Shown here: positions 39,808 to 47,511 of the stretch, in pieces
Position numbering within the stretch: the stretch's first letter is position 1
How the letters are laid out: each line of letters starts with the position of its first letter
From: QHCF01 sp003244275
GTDB lineage: Bacteria; Actinomycetota; Acidimicrobiia; Acidimicrobiales; QHCF01
Length of the DNA: 64,000 nucleotides
NCBI GenBank assembly: GCA_036806345.1
Contig: DAIROT010000001.1
Location: 1 to 64,000, forward strand
Direction: 5' to 3'
Program-made: the position numbers and the translations under genes
Notes under the pieces: model-generated
The model's database searches: none
What the model saw: only the letters and a program-made list of their open reading frames with translations
Told to the model about the DNA's origin: nothing

Positions 39808-40914
39808 GTGGGCGCCCTGTATGCCGACGTGGTCGGCCAGGACCTGGCGGTGGCCGACCTGCACGCAGCGGCTCGAGCGCCGGTGCACGCCTACCTGCTG
39901 GTAGGGCCGCCGGGCTCGGGCAAGCGGGCCGCCGCCCGCTCCTTCGCCGCCTCCCTGCTGTGCCGCCACGGTGGCTGTGGCCAGTGCGCCGACTGTCGAC
40001 GAGCGCTGGCCGAGACCCATCCGGACCTGGTGGTGGTGGAGAGGGCGGCGGCCTTCATCCGGGTGGACGAGGCCCGGGAGATCACCCGGATGGCCGTGCG
40101 CAGCCCCCTGGAGGGCCGATATCAGGTACTGGTACTGGTCGACTTTCACCTGGTCGACAAGGCTGCTCCCGCCCTGCTCAAGACCATCGAGGAGCCTCCC
40201 CCGACCACCGTTTTCGTCATCCTGGCCGAGCACCTGGCTCCCGCCCTGGTGACCATTGCCAGCCGATGCGCCCGCATCGACCTCCTTCCCGTATCGGCTG
40301 ATGCGCTGGCCGCCCAGCTCCGGGCCGAGGGCGTCGACGAGCAGACGGCTCGTGAGGCGGCGGCGGCCTCCGGTGGCCGGATGGACCGGGCTCGCCTGCT
40401 GGCCTCCGATCCTGGCATCACCGCTCGCCTGGCCCGCTGGCGGGAGGCTCCCCGGCGCCTGGACGGCACCGGAGCAGCGGTGGCATCAGTGGTGGACGAG
40501 CTGTTGGCCAGCGCCGACGCCACCCTGGAACCACTCAGGGGCCGCCAGGTGGCCGAGCTCGAGGCGCTGGCCTCGAGGGCTCGGATGGCCGGCGAACGCG
40601 CCATACCGGGCCACAGCGAGGTCCAGGCCCGCCATCGGCGCGAGCTTCGGCGGTGGAGGACCGACGAGCTGCGCTTCGGGCTGGCGGCCATGGCCGGGAC
40701 CTACCGGGACCGCCTGGTGTCGACCTCGGCTACCGGCAGGCCCACTGCGGGTTGGATCGAGGCCATTCAGGCCATTCAGGCGGCCGCCGCGGCCCTGGAC
40801 CGCAATCCCAACGAGGCGCTGTTGTTGCAGGGGCTGGCGCTCGGACTACCGCCGGCCGTTCCCCTGGAGGTGGGGGTACCCCCGGGGGCTGGCGGCGCTC
40901 ATTTTCGCGCCTGA
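39808..40914 (+). CDS. holB: DNA polymerase III delta' subunit
   Basis: A clamp-loader AAA+ protein of 368 aa. The Walker A is LLVGPPGSGKRAAARSFA, with the zinc cluster C-RHGG-CGQCADC, then AAPALLKTIEEPPPTTVF and the sensor-1 region IASRCARIDL. The start is GTG 39808. The C-terminal half is less conserved, as usual. A 9-bp direct duplication (GCCATTCAG) gives EAIQAIQA near residue 320. It follows topA-tmk, the standard actinobacterial linkage. Confidence 0.92.
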   Translation: MGALYADVVGQDLAVADLHAAARAPVHAYLLVGPPGSGKRAAARSFAASLLCRHGGCGQCADCRRALAETHPDLVVVERAAAFIRVDEAREITRMAVRSPLEGRYQVLVLVDFHLVDKAAPALLKTIEEPPPTTVFVILAEHLAPALVTIASRCARIDLLPVSADALAAQLRAEGVDEQTAREAAAASGGRMDRARLLASDPGITARLARWREAPRRLDGTGAAVASVVDELLASADATLEPLRGRQVAELEALASRARMAGERAIPGHSEVQARHRRELRRWRTDELRFGLAAMAGTYRDRLVSTSATGRPTAGWIEAIQAIQAAAAALDRNPNEALLLQGLALGLPPAVPLEVGVPPGAGGAHFRA

Positions 40915-40965
40915 GTGCCAGGGAGAAGGGATCTGTCGGCACTGGTGGTTTACTTGGGTCGCAGC

Positions 40966-41038
40966 GCCCGAGTAGCTCAGACGGCAGAGCATTCGACTCG
41001 TAATCGAAAGGTCAGGGGTTCGATTCCCCTCTCGGGCT
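40966..41038 (+). tRNA. tRNA-Thr (CGU anticodon)
   Basis: A complete cloverleaf: acceptor GCCCGAG/CTCGGGC, D arm GCTC/GAGC, anticodon stem TTCGA/TCGAA around loop CTCGTAA (anticodon CGT, reading ACG), and T arm AGGGG-TTCGATT-CCCCT. The discriminator is T and no CCA is encoded. It lies 51 bp after holB. Confidence 0.95.
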
Positions 41039-41096
41039 CCCATCCCATACGATCCCCCTCTCAGGTTTCCGATCAGGGCGCGGCTACTGTGCTGGG

Positions 41097-41669
41097 ATGG
41101 CCGACCAGGCGGACTTCGCCGACCAGGCGATGCAGCACATGGGCGCTCTTTACAGCGCCGCGCTCCGCATGACCCGCAACCCGAGCGATGCCGAGGATCT
41201 GGTCCAGGAGACCTATCTCAAGGCTTACCGGGCCTATGGCGGCTTCCGGGAGGGAACCAACCTCAAGGCCTGGCTGTACAAGATCCTCACCAACACCTTC
41301 ATCAACAGCTACCGGGCCCGCAAGCGCCGCCCGGAGCAGAGCGAGATCGAAGATGTCGAGGATCTGTACCTGTACCGGCGTCTGGGCGGTCTGGAGGCGG
41401 CGGCTGCGGGAATCAGCGCCGAGGATGAGGTGCTGGCCCATTTCACCGATACAGAGGTCAAGGAGGCGCTGGAGTCGCTTCCGGAGCAGTTTCGCATTGC
41501 CGTGCTCCTGGCCGACGTGGAGGGATTCTCCTACAAGGAGATAGCCGAGATCACCGATGTCCCGGTTGGCACGGTGATGAGCCGGCTGCATCGCGGAAGA
41601 AGGGCGCTGCAAAAGGCGTTGTGGGAATTTGGCTTGGAACGAGGCCTCGTCGGTGACCGAGACAGGTGA
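41097..41669 (+). CDS. ECF sigma factor, SigR/SigH type
   Basis: 190 aa. Region 2 shows LYSAALRMTRNPSDAEDLVQ and ETYLKAYRAYGGFREGTNLK, then AWLYKILTNTFINSYR. Region 4 has LESLPEQFRIAVLLADVEGF and SYKEIAEITDVPVGTVMSRL. These are the marks of the SigR/SigH group that responds to thiol-oxidative stress. The next gene encodes a zinc-binding anti-sigma factor of matching type. I found no SigR-type (GGAAT/GTT) autoregulatory promoter in the 58 bp upstream. Confidence 0.93.
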   Translation: MADQADFADQAMQHMGALYSAALRMTRNPSDAEDLVQETYLKAYRAYGGFREGTNLKAWLYKILTNTFINSYRARKRRPEQSEIEDVEDLYLYRRLGGLEAAAAGISAEDEVLAHFTDTEVKEALESLPEQFRIAVLLADVEGFSYKEIAEITDVPVGTVMSRLHRGRRALQKALWEFGLERGLVGDRDR

Positions 41670-41711
41670 CCTGCCTGCGGACTGCCCGACTCGGGCCAGG
41701 AGGATGACCAG

Positions 41712-41954
41712 ATGCACGACGGCGAGAGCTGCCAGGACACGATTCACCGCCTGTACCACTTCCTGGACGGTGAGTTGACGGAGGACAAGCGGGCGGAGAT
41801 CCGTCGCCACCTGGACGAATGCGGGCCCTGCCTGGATGCTTTCGACTTCGAGGCCGAGCTACGTCACATGATCTCCAACAGGTGCCGGGAGCGGGTGCCT
41901 GACCGGCTGCGGGCCAAGGTGGCGGCGGCCATCGGACACGAGCTGAATCAATGA
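41712..41954 (+). CDS. zinc-binding anti-sigma factor, RsrA-like
   Basis: 80 aa. The ZAS motif is H33-x3-C37-x2-C40 (RRHLDECGPC) with C7 near the N-terminus as the fourth ligand, matching the C11-H37-C41-C44 set of RsrA with a 4-residue offset. One further Cys (C58) stands where RsrA has two. On oxidation a disulfide and zinc loss would release the sigma factor encoded just upstream. AGGAGGA precedes the ATG, giving strong translation. The pair reads as a redox switch by family knowledge. Confidence 0.9.
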   Translation: MHDGESCQDTIHRLYHFLDGELTEDKRAEIRRHLDECGPCLDAFDFEAELRHMISNRCRERVPDRLRAKVAAAIGHELNQ

Positions 41955-42032
41955 GTGCGAAGTATCGTTGCCCCCGCGGAGCGGTGTCAGGAGTCCGAGC
42001 GAGCACGGTGGGCCTTGCGGAGCAGCGTTATC

Positions 42033-43106
42033 ATGAGTGAGGCCATCTCCTGGGATGTGGTGCAGCGGGTGGCGGCCCGGGTGGCCGATGCCATGGGACC
42101 TTCTGAGGATTACCATTCGGCTGCCCTCCAGTCCCATTTCGACGAGCTCACGGCCCAGGCCGAGGATCTGGTGGGGGCGGCCACCGGGCTGCGGTCGCTG
42201 GCTGGCCCGGCCAGGGCCCGGGTAACCGACAGGGCCGGTTGGGTCACGGCCAACGTGGCCTCGTTCCAGCGCCTGCTGCGTCCAGTGATCGACCGGCTGG
42301 CGCCACGGTTGCCGGGCGGGCCCCTGGCCAGCGTCGGGCGGGTGGCGGCAGGGGTACAGGTGGGGACCATTCTGGGCTGGATGTCGACCCGTGTCCTCGG
42401 CCAGTACGACCTGCTCCTGGTCGAGGAAGAGCGCCCCGAGGACCAGGACATGCTCTACTTCGTAGGGCCCAACATCGTGGGTCTGGAGAAGCGCTTCGGG
42501 TTTCCCCCCAAGCAGTTCCGGCTGTGGCTGGCGCTGCATGAGGTCACCCACCGAGCCCAGTTCACGGGCGTGCCGTGGATGCGGGCCCATTTCCTGGCTC
42601 TGGTCGAGAAGGGGATAGGGAGCATCGATCCTGACCCCCGCCGACTCCTGGAGGCGTTCAAGACGGCGGCTGGCCAGATTCGAGAGGGGACCAATCCCTT
42701 GGCCGACGGTGGCCTGCTCAACCTGGTGGCTGGGCCTGAGCAACGGGCCGCCATCGGTGAGCTCCAGAGCCTCATGAGCCTGCTGGAGGGCCATGGTGAT
42801 GTGGTCATGGACCGTGCCGGGGCCGCCGCCATCCCCAGCGCCGCCCGTTTCTCCCGGGTCCTCAAGGAGCGTCGCAACCAGGCTCGGGGACCGGCCCGGT
42901 TGCTGCAACAGCTGATCGGGTTGGAGGCCAAGATGCGCCAGTACCAAGAGGGTGAGGATTTCATCGCCGCGGTCGAAGCCGACGGTGGCATGGAGCTGTT
43001 CGACACGGTATGGCGAGGGCCTGAGTGGCTGCCCAGCCTGGAGGAGGTCCGGGATCCGCCTCGGTGGGTCAGCAGGGTCCGGGCCGCCGCCGCCGCCCAG
43101 GGTTGA
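42033..43106 (+). CDS. zinc-dependent metallopeptidase-like protein (DUF2342 family)
   Basis: 357 aa from ATG 42033. It belongs to the actinobacterial family often labelled 'coenzyme F420 biosynthesis-associated'. The zinc motif is ALHEVTHRAQF (HExxH), and a downstream EGHGDVVMD may hold the third ligand. Upstream are GRVAAGVQVGTILGWMSTRV and a membrane-like stretch. Substrate is unknown, and the F420 link comes only from phylogenetic distribution. It lies between the SigR/RsrA pair and tilS, its common neighbour. Confidence 0.88.
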   Translation: MSEAISWDVVQRVAARVADAMGPSEDYHSAALQSHFDELTAQAEDLVGAATGLRSLAGPARARVTDRAGWVTANVASFQRLLRPVIDRLAPRLPGGPLASVGRVAAGVQVGTILGWMSTRVLGQYDLLLVEEERPEDQDMLYFVGPNIVGLEKRFGFPPKQFRLWLALHEVTHRAQFTGVPWMRAHFLALVEKGIGSIDPDPRRLLEAFKTAAGQIREGTNPLADGGLLNLVAGPEQRAAIGELQSLMSLLEGHGDVVMDRAGAAAIPSAARFSRVLKERRNQARGPARLLQQLIGLEAKMRQYQEGEDFIAAVEADGGMELFDTVWRGPEWLPSLEEVRDPPRWVSRVRAAAAAQG

Positions 43107-43114
43107 GTTTCCCG

Positions 43115-44005
43115 GTGCCCACCGCTACGACGCGCACCGGGATGACCGCCCGGCTGCTGGGCAGCTGCCGATTTCCTCCGTCGGGTACGCACCTCACCTG
43201 CGGCGTCTCCGGCGGTGCTGACTCGTTGGCCCTGCTGGTTCTGGCCACCGCGGCTGGCTGCCGGGTCACCGCCGTCCACGTCGACCATGGGTTGCGCCCT
43301 GGCTCGTCCGCTGAGTCCGAGGTGGTGGCGGCTGCCGCTGGGCGCTTCGGAGCGTGCTTTCGAGCGGAGCGGGCCCATGTGGCTCCCGGCCCCAATCTGG
43401 AGGCCCGGGCCCGCGCTGTCCGTTTGGCCGTCCTGGGTGAGGGAGCGGCCACCGGTCACACGGCTGACGATCAGGCCGAGACCATGATCCTCAACCTCAT
43501 GCGGGGAGCTGGTCTGGACGGGCTGGCGGGCATGCGACCGGGGCCCCGCCATCCCATTCTCGCCCTGCGGCGACGCGACACGGTCGCCCTGTGTGCGTCC
43601 GAGCATTTGCAGCCGGTCACCGATCCCACCAATTTCGACCCTGTTCATCGCCGCAATCGGGTCCGCCACGAGGTGATGCCCCTGTTGTGCGAGGTGGCCG
43701 GTAGGGACCTGGTCCCTGTCCTCACCCGCCAGGGTGCCCTGTTGGCCGACGAGGCTGACCTGCTGGACAACATGGTGATCGGAGCCGACCCCACCGACGC
43801 CCGATGGCTGGCCGGGGCTCCCCTGCCCCTGGCCCGGCGCAGCGTGCGACGCTGGCTCAGAGATGAGGAGGGCCATCCGCCGGCAGCGGCCGCAGTGGAG
43901 CGGGTGTTGGCGGTGGCGGGCGGCCAATTTCGGGCCTGTGAGGTGGGAGACGGTCTCCGCGTGGCACGCACCGAGGGCCGCCTGAGGACCGAGCCAATCA
44001 CATGA
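43115..44005 (+). CDS. tilS: tRNA(Ile)-lysidine synthase
   Basis: Converts C34 of the AUA-reading tRNA-Ile to lysidine. The 296-aa protein has the PP-loop CGVSGGADSLALLVLA, the segment VHVDHGLRPGSSAE, and GHTADDQAETMILNLMRGAG, plus HRRNRVRHEVMPLL. This is the short actinobacterial form with a reduced C-terminal domain. The start is uncertain: GTG 43115 or ATG 43142; neither has a strong ribosome binding site. The stop overlaps the hpt ATG. Confidence 0.92.
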   Translation: MPTATTRTGMTARLLGSCRFPPSGTHLTCGVSGGADSLALLVLATAAGCRVTAVHVDHGLRPGSSAESEVVAAAAGRFGACFRAERAHVAPGPNLEARARAVRLAVLGEGAATGHTADDQAETMILNLMRGAGLDGLAGMRPGPRHPILALRRRDTVALCASEHLQPVTDPTNFDPVHRRNRVRHEVMPLLCEVAGRDLVPVLTRQGALLADEADLLDNMVIGADPTDARWLAGAPLPLARRSVRRWLRDEEGHPPAAAAVERVLAVAGGQFRACEVGDGLRVARTEGRLRTEPIT

Positions 44006-44604
44006 CCTCGGCTCCTGATGCGGACCCCCAATCCCCTGGCGCCGGGTGGCCCAGGATCGACCTGGGCGACCCTGTGGTTACCTCAGCCGACCTGCTGGCC
44101 CGGGTGACCGCCCTGGGCGACCAGATAACCGCCGACTACGTAGGACGGGCTCCGTTGCTGGTGGGCGTGCTCAAGGGCGCCTTCATCTTCATGAGCGACC
44201 TGGCCCGCTCCATTCGCCTGCCCGTCGAGTTCGATTTCATGGCGGTGGCCTCCTACGGGAGCGCCACCAAGACCAGCGGGGTGGTGCGCATCGTCAAGGA
44301 TCTGGACCTCGACCTGACCGGGCGCCATGTCTTGGTGGTCGAGGACATCGTCGACAGCGGCCTCACCCTGTCCTACCTCCGGCGCAACCTGCTGGCTCGC
44401 CATCCGGCCAGCCTGGAGGTCTGTGCCCTGCTGGTAAAGGAGGGCCTCCAGCGCACCGAGCTGGATCTCAGATATGTGGGTTTCCACATCCCACCGGACT
44501 TCGTGGTGGGCTATGGGCTGGATGTCGGCGAGCGCTACCGCAACCTCTCGGATGTGCACGTCTATCGCGGGCCCGACTCGTCGAGCCCGACAGTGCCCCA
44601 GTAA
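44002..44604 (+). CDS. hpt: hypoxanthine phosphoribosyltransferase
   Basis: Salvages hypoxanthine and guanine with PRPP. The 200-aa protein has LLVGVLKGAFIFMSDLARSI, the PRPP-binding loop VVEDIVDSGLTLSYL, and the C-terminal YVGFHIPPDFVVGYGLD. It overlaps tilS (ATGA). In most actinobacteria ftsH comes next; here folE starts 4 bp after the hpt stop. Confidence 0.96.
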   Translation: MTSAPDADPQSPGAGWPRIDLGDPVVTSADLLARVTALGDQITADYVGRAPLLVGVLKGAFIFMSDLARSIRLPVEFDFMAVASYGSATKTSGVVRIVKDLDLDLTGRHVLVVEDIVDSGLTLSYLRRNLLARHPASLEVCALLVKEGLQRTELDLRYVGFHIPPDFVVGYGLDVGERYRNLSDVHVYRGPDSSSPTVPQ

Positions 44605-44608
44605 GGCG

Positions 44609-45193
44609 TTGGGCGTCGACCGCCTCCGAGTGCAGGCGGCGGTGCACGAGCTGCTGGCCGCCATGGGGGAGGACCCGCACCGGGAGGGCCTTCTTGAGAC
44701 GCCCAGGCGGGTGGCGGCGATGTACGCAGAGGTCCTGGCCGGTCTGGAGGACGACCCGGCGCGCCACCTCACTGTCACCTTCGCGGCCGAACACGACGAG
44801 ATGGTCATGGTGAAGGACATGGCCTTCGCCTCGTTGTGCGAGCACCACATGGTGCCCTTCATCGGTCGGGCCCACGTGGCCTACATTCCCAACCAGGACG
44901 GTCGGATCACTGGGCTCTCCAAGCTGGCCCGGGTGGTGGACGGCTTCGCCCAGCGCCTCCAGGTCCAGGAGCGCCTGACCACCCAGGTGGCCGACACCCT
45001 CGAAAAGGTGCTCGAGCCGCGCGGGGTGCTGGTGGTGGTGGAGGCTGAGCACCTCTGCATGTCCATGCGGGGGGTCCGCAAACCTGGTGCCATCACGGTG
45101 ACGTCGGCGGTCCGGGGCCTCTTTCGGGCTGACCTGGCCACCCGGGCCGAGGCCATGCAGTTCATCCACGGTGGCCAGGGGGCGGGCCGTTGA
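44609..45193 (+). CDS. folE: GTP cyclohydrolase I
   Basis: First enzyme of folate synthesis, converting GTP to dihydroneopterin triphosphate. From TTG 44609 it is 194 aa. The zinc ligands are C77 and H80 (SLCEHHMVPFIG) and C150 (EHLCMSMRGV). Other signatures are AYIPNQDGRITGLSKLARVV and REGLLETPRRVAAMY. A GTG at 44630 is an alternative start. It is placed with folP, folB and folK. Confidence 0.96.
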   Translation: MGVDRLRVQAAVHELLAAMGEDPHREGLLETPRRVAAMYAEVLAGLEDDPARHLTVTFAAEHDEMVMVKDMAFASLCEHHMVPFIGRAHVAYIPNQDGRITGLSKLARVVDGFAQRLQVQERLTTQVADTLEKVLEPRGVLVVVEAEHLCMSMRGVRKPGAITVTSAVRGLFRADLATRAEAMQFIHGGQGAGR

Positions 45194-45265
45194 ATGGCTA
45201 CGGGCGCAGCTACGGCCGCCAACGGATAAAAGGGGGACGCCGGTTGGCCGTTTACGCTGGCCGGG

Positions 45266-46054
45266 ATGAGTGCGCTGGTCATGGGAGTGCTGAACGTCAC
45301 GCCTGACTCGTTCTCCGACGGTGGACGCTATCTCGACCACGACGTGGCAATAGCCCGGGGGTTGGAGATGCTGGCCGAGGGAGCGGCGGTGATCGACATC
45401 GGGGGGGAGTCCAGCCGGCCTGGCGCCAAGCCGGTCACCGCCGCCGAGGAATGCCGGCGGGTCCTGCCGGTAGTCGAGGCCCTGGCACCTCACGGCCGGG
45501 TCTCCATCGACACGGCCAAGGTGGCGGTTGCCGAAGCGGCGCTGGCCGCCGGGGCGACCCTGGTGAACGACATCACCGCCTCGCTGGCCGAGGTGGCGGC
45601 GGCCGCCGGGGTGGGTTTGGTGGTCATGCACATGCAGGGCACGCCCCAGGACATGCAGCGCAGCCCGCGTTACACCGACGTGGTGGCCGAGGTGCGCGAC
45701 TTCCTGCTCGCCCGGGCCGACAAGGCCCTGACCCAAGGGGTGCCCGAGGTCTGGGTCGACCCCGGCATCGGATTCGGAAAATATCCTGGTCACAACCTGA
45801 CGCTCCTCTGTCACCTGCACCAGCTGGTCGCCGACGGCCATCCGGTCCTGGTCGGTACCAGCCGCAAGAGCTTCCTCGGGTCGCTCGACCCGGTCCGGGT
45901 CGAGCCCTCGCCGGTGCATGACCGCACCGAGGAGTCTCTGGCCACTGCGGTGTGGGCCATGTCGGCTGGTGTGGGAATGGTGCGGGCTCACGACGTGGCT
46001 GGCACCATCCAGGCTGCCCAGGTGGTGGGCTATGGCTCTGGAGGGCGCTGGTGA
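45266..46054 (+). CDS. folP: dihydropteroate synthase
   Basis: Joins p-aminobenzoate to hydroxymethyl-dihydropterin pyrophosphate; the sulfonamide target. The 262-aa TIM barrel has GVLNVTPDSFSDGG, IDIGGESSRPGA, SIDTAKVAVAE, and DPGIGFGK with GTSRKSFLG. The usual Thr of ESTRPG is Ser here. The stop overlaps the next gene's GTG. A 72-bp gap separates it from folE. Confidence 0.96.
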   Translation: MSALVMGVLNVTPDSFSDGGRYLDHDVAIARGLEMLAEGAAVIDIGGESSRPGAKPVTAAEECRRVLPVVEALAPHGRVSIDTAKVAVAEAALAAGATLVNDITASLAEVAAAAGVGLVVMHMQGTPQDMQRSPRYTDVVAEVRDFLLARADKALTQGVPEVWVDPGIGFGKYPGHNLTLLCHLHQLVADGHPVLVGTSRKSFLGSLDPVRVEPSPVHDRTEESLATAVWAMSAGVGMVRAHDVAGTIQAAQVVGYGSGGRW

Positions 46055-46545
46055 GGGGGCGGTGGGCGGACGGCATCCCGCCCCGCAATTTTGCCTGGAT
46101 CATCAAGGACCAGCTGGCCATCTCCGAGCGGCCCGGTGGCCAGTCCCGCAATCACCGCCCGGTTCGCCGCCAAGAGGAGATTCTCTGGTTGAGGAGCCAG
46201 GGGTTCACCCGGGTGGTCTCGCTGCTCGCGTCTCCTCACAACCTCCGTGCCTACGAGCAGTTGGGGCTGGCCTGGTCTCAGGTCCCGTTCTCGGTCAATA
46301 CCGAGGTCCGGACCAACCTGGTCGATCTCTATGCCCAGCTGCGCGTCCTGCTGGAGGCCGACGAGCACCTACTGGTGCATGAGGAAGAGCTCAGCGACCA
46401 GTTGGTGGGGGCCATGGCCGGGTACCTGCTCTGGTCCAAGAAGCTGGCCAGCGGGGCCCAGGCCATCAGCATCCTCGAGCAGATGGTGGGGCGCCAGATG
46501 GGTTCGGTTGGTCGGGAGCTGGTCGCCCTGACCCCAGAGCTCTGA
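46051..46545 (+). CDS. dual-specificity-phosphatase-like protein with degenerate active site
   Basis: 164 aa. The fold-like N-terminal part (FAWIIKDQLAISERPGG, EEILWLRSQGFTRVVSLL, ASPHNLRAYEQLGL) resembles tyrosine/dual-specificity phosphatases. Where the catalytic HCxxGxxR loop would be, the sequence is LVHEEELSDQLVGAMAGYLL: there is no Cys and no Arg. The protein is therefore predicted to be catalytically dead as a PTP, perhaps a binding protein. It overlaps folP by 4 bp and is 3 bp before folB, so it is tightly bound to the folate genes. Confidence 0.65.
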   Translation: MRGRWADGIPPRNFAWIIKDQLAISERPGGQSRNHRPVRRQEEILWLRSQGFTRVVSLLASPHNLRAYEQLGLAWSQVPFSVNTEVRTNLVDLYAQLRVLLEADEHLLVHEEELSDQLVGAMAGYLLWSKKLASGAQAISILEQMVGRQMGSVGRELVALTPEL

Positions 46546-46548
46546 GCG

Positions 46549-46983
46549 GTGGGAAGCCTCGGGTGCATCGAATTGCGGGGGCTGCGAGTGGTTGGTACCC
46601 ACGGCGCCCTTCCCGAGGAACAGGAGCGGGCCCAGCCCTTCGAGGTGGACCTGGACGTGGAGGTCGATCTGGGGCAGGCGGCCGACAGCGACGATCTGGC
46701 CGACACGGTTGACTACGCCCGGGCCGTACAGCGGGCCGCGGCGGTGGTGACCGGCGAGAGCTTCCGGCTGCTGGAGGGCTTGGCCGGCGCCATAGCCCGG
46801 GCCGTGTTGGCCGACCAGCGGGCCCGGTCGGTGACCGTGACGGTGCGCAAGCTGCGCCCGCCGGTGGCTGCTGACCTGGCATCGGTAGGTGTCCGCCTGA
46901 CCCGCCGATCCCACGCCGGCACCCGGCCCGACCCTGGCACCCGGCCCGAGGCGGGCGACCGGCCCGACCCTGGCTACCGGTGA
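46549..46983 (+). CDS. folB: dihydroneopterin aldolase
   Basis: Cleaves dihydroneopterin to 6-hydroxymethyl-dihydropterin. The core (residues 1-118) shows ELRGLRVVGTHGALPEEQER, QPFEVDLDVEVDL, TVDYARAV and LLEGLAGAIA. Beyond this a 26-residue tail repeats GTRPDPGTRPEAGDRPDPG, encoded by near-repeat DNA. Start GTG; its stop overlaps the folK GTG. Confidence 0.95.
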   Translation: MGSLGCIELRGLRVVGTHGALPEEQERAQPFEVDLDVEVDLGQAADSDDLADTVDYARAVQRAAAVVTGESFRLLEGLAGAIARAVLADQRARSVTVTVRKLRPPVAADLASVGVRLTRRSHAGTRPDPGTRPEAGDRPDPGYR

Positions 46984-47483
46984 GGGCCTTCCTGGGACTG
47001 GGCTCCAACCTGGGTGACCGGCGCCGGCAATTGCGGGAAGCGGTGTCGGCTCTGCCCGACCTGGTGGCAGTGTCCCCCTTGTATCAAAGTGACCCTGTTG
47101 GCGGGCCGCCCGGCCAGGGCCAGTACCTCAATCTGGTGGCCGAGCTGGACACCGATCTGACCGCTCGTCAGCTCCTGTCACTGTGTCATTGGCTGGAAGG
47201 GGCAGCCGGTCGGGTGCGAGGAGAGCGCTGGGGGTCACGTTCGCTGGATGTGGACGTCTTGTTGGTTGGTGAGCTGGAGACGCGAGAGGACGATCTGGTG
47301 GTCCCCCATCCGCTTATGTGGAACAGGGGATTCGTGCTGCGCCCTCTGGCCGACCTGGCCCCCGAGCTGGTGCCTCCCGGGTGGGAGGCCTGGGTCGTTG
47401 GTCGAGCCGAGCCGGCAGGTACCCTGGACCTGCTCGCGAACGGCACTCCCGATGCGGGGGCCGGAACGTCGAAAGCAAGGTGA
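46980..47483 (+). CDS. folK: 2-amino-4-hydroxy-6-hydroxymethyldihydropteridine pyrophosphokinase
   Basis: Transfers pyrophosphate from ATP to hydroxymethyl-dihydropterin, just before FolP. The 167-aa protein has FLGLGSNLGDRRRQLREAV, PLYQSDPVGGPPGQGQYLN, and RWGSRSLDVDVLL with the two metal-binding Asp, then VPHPLMWNRGFVLRPL. Full length and typical. Confidence 0.95.
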   Translation: MRAFLGLGSNLGDRRRQLREAVSALPDLVAVSPLYQSDPVGGPPGQGQYLNLVAELDTDLTARQLLSLCHWLEGAAGRVRGERWGSRSLDVDVLLVGELETREDDLVVPHPLMWNRGFVLRPLADLAPELVPPGWEAWVVGRAEPAGTLDLLANGTPDAGAGTSKAR

Positions 47484-47511
47484 TGGCGGTGAACCGGGTA
47501 GGCCCTGACCG

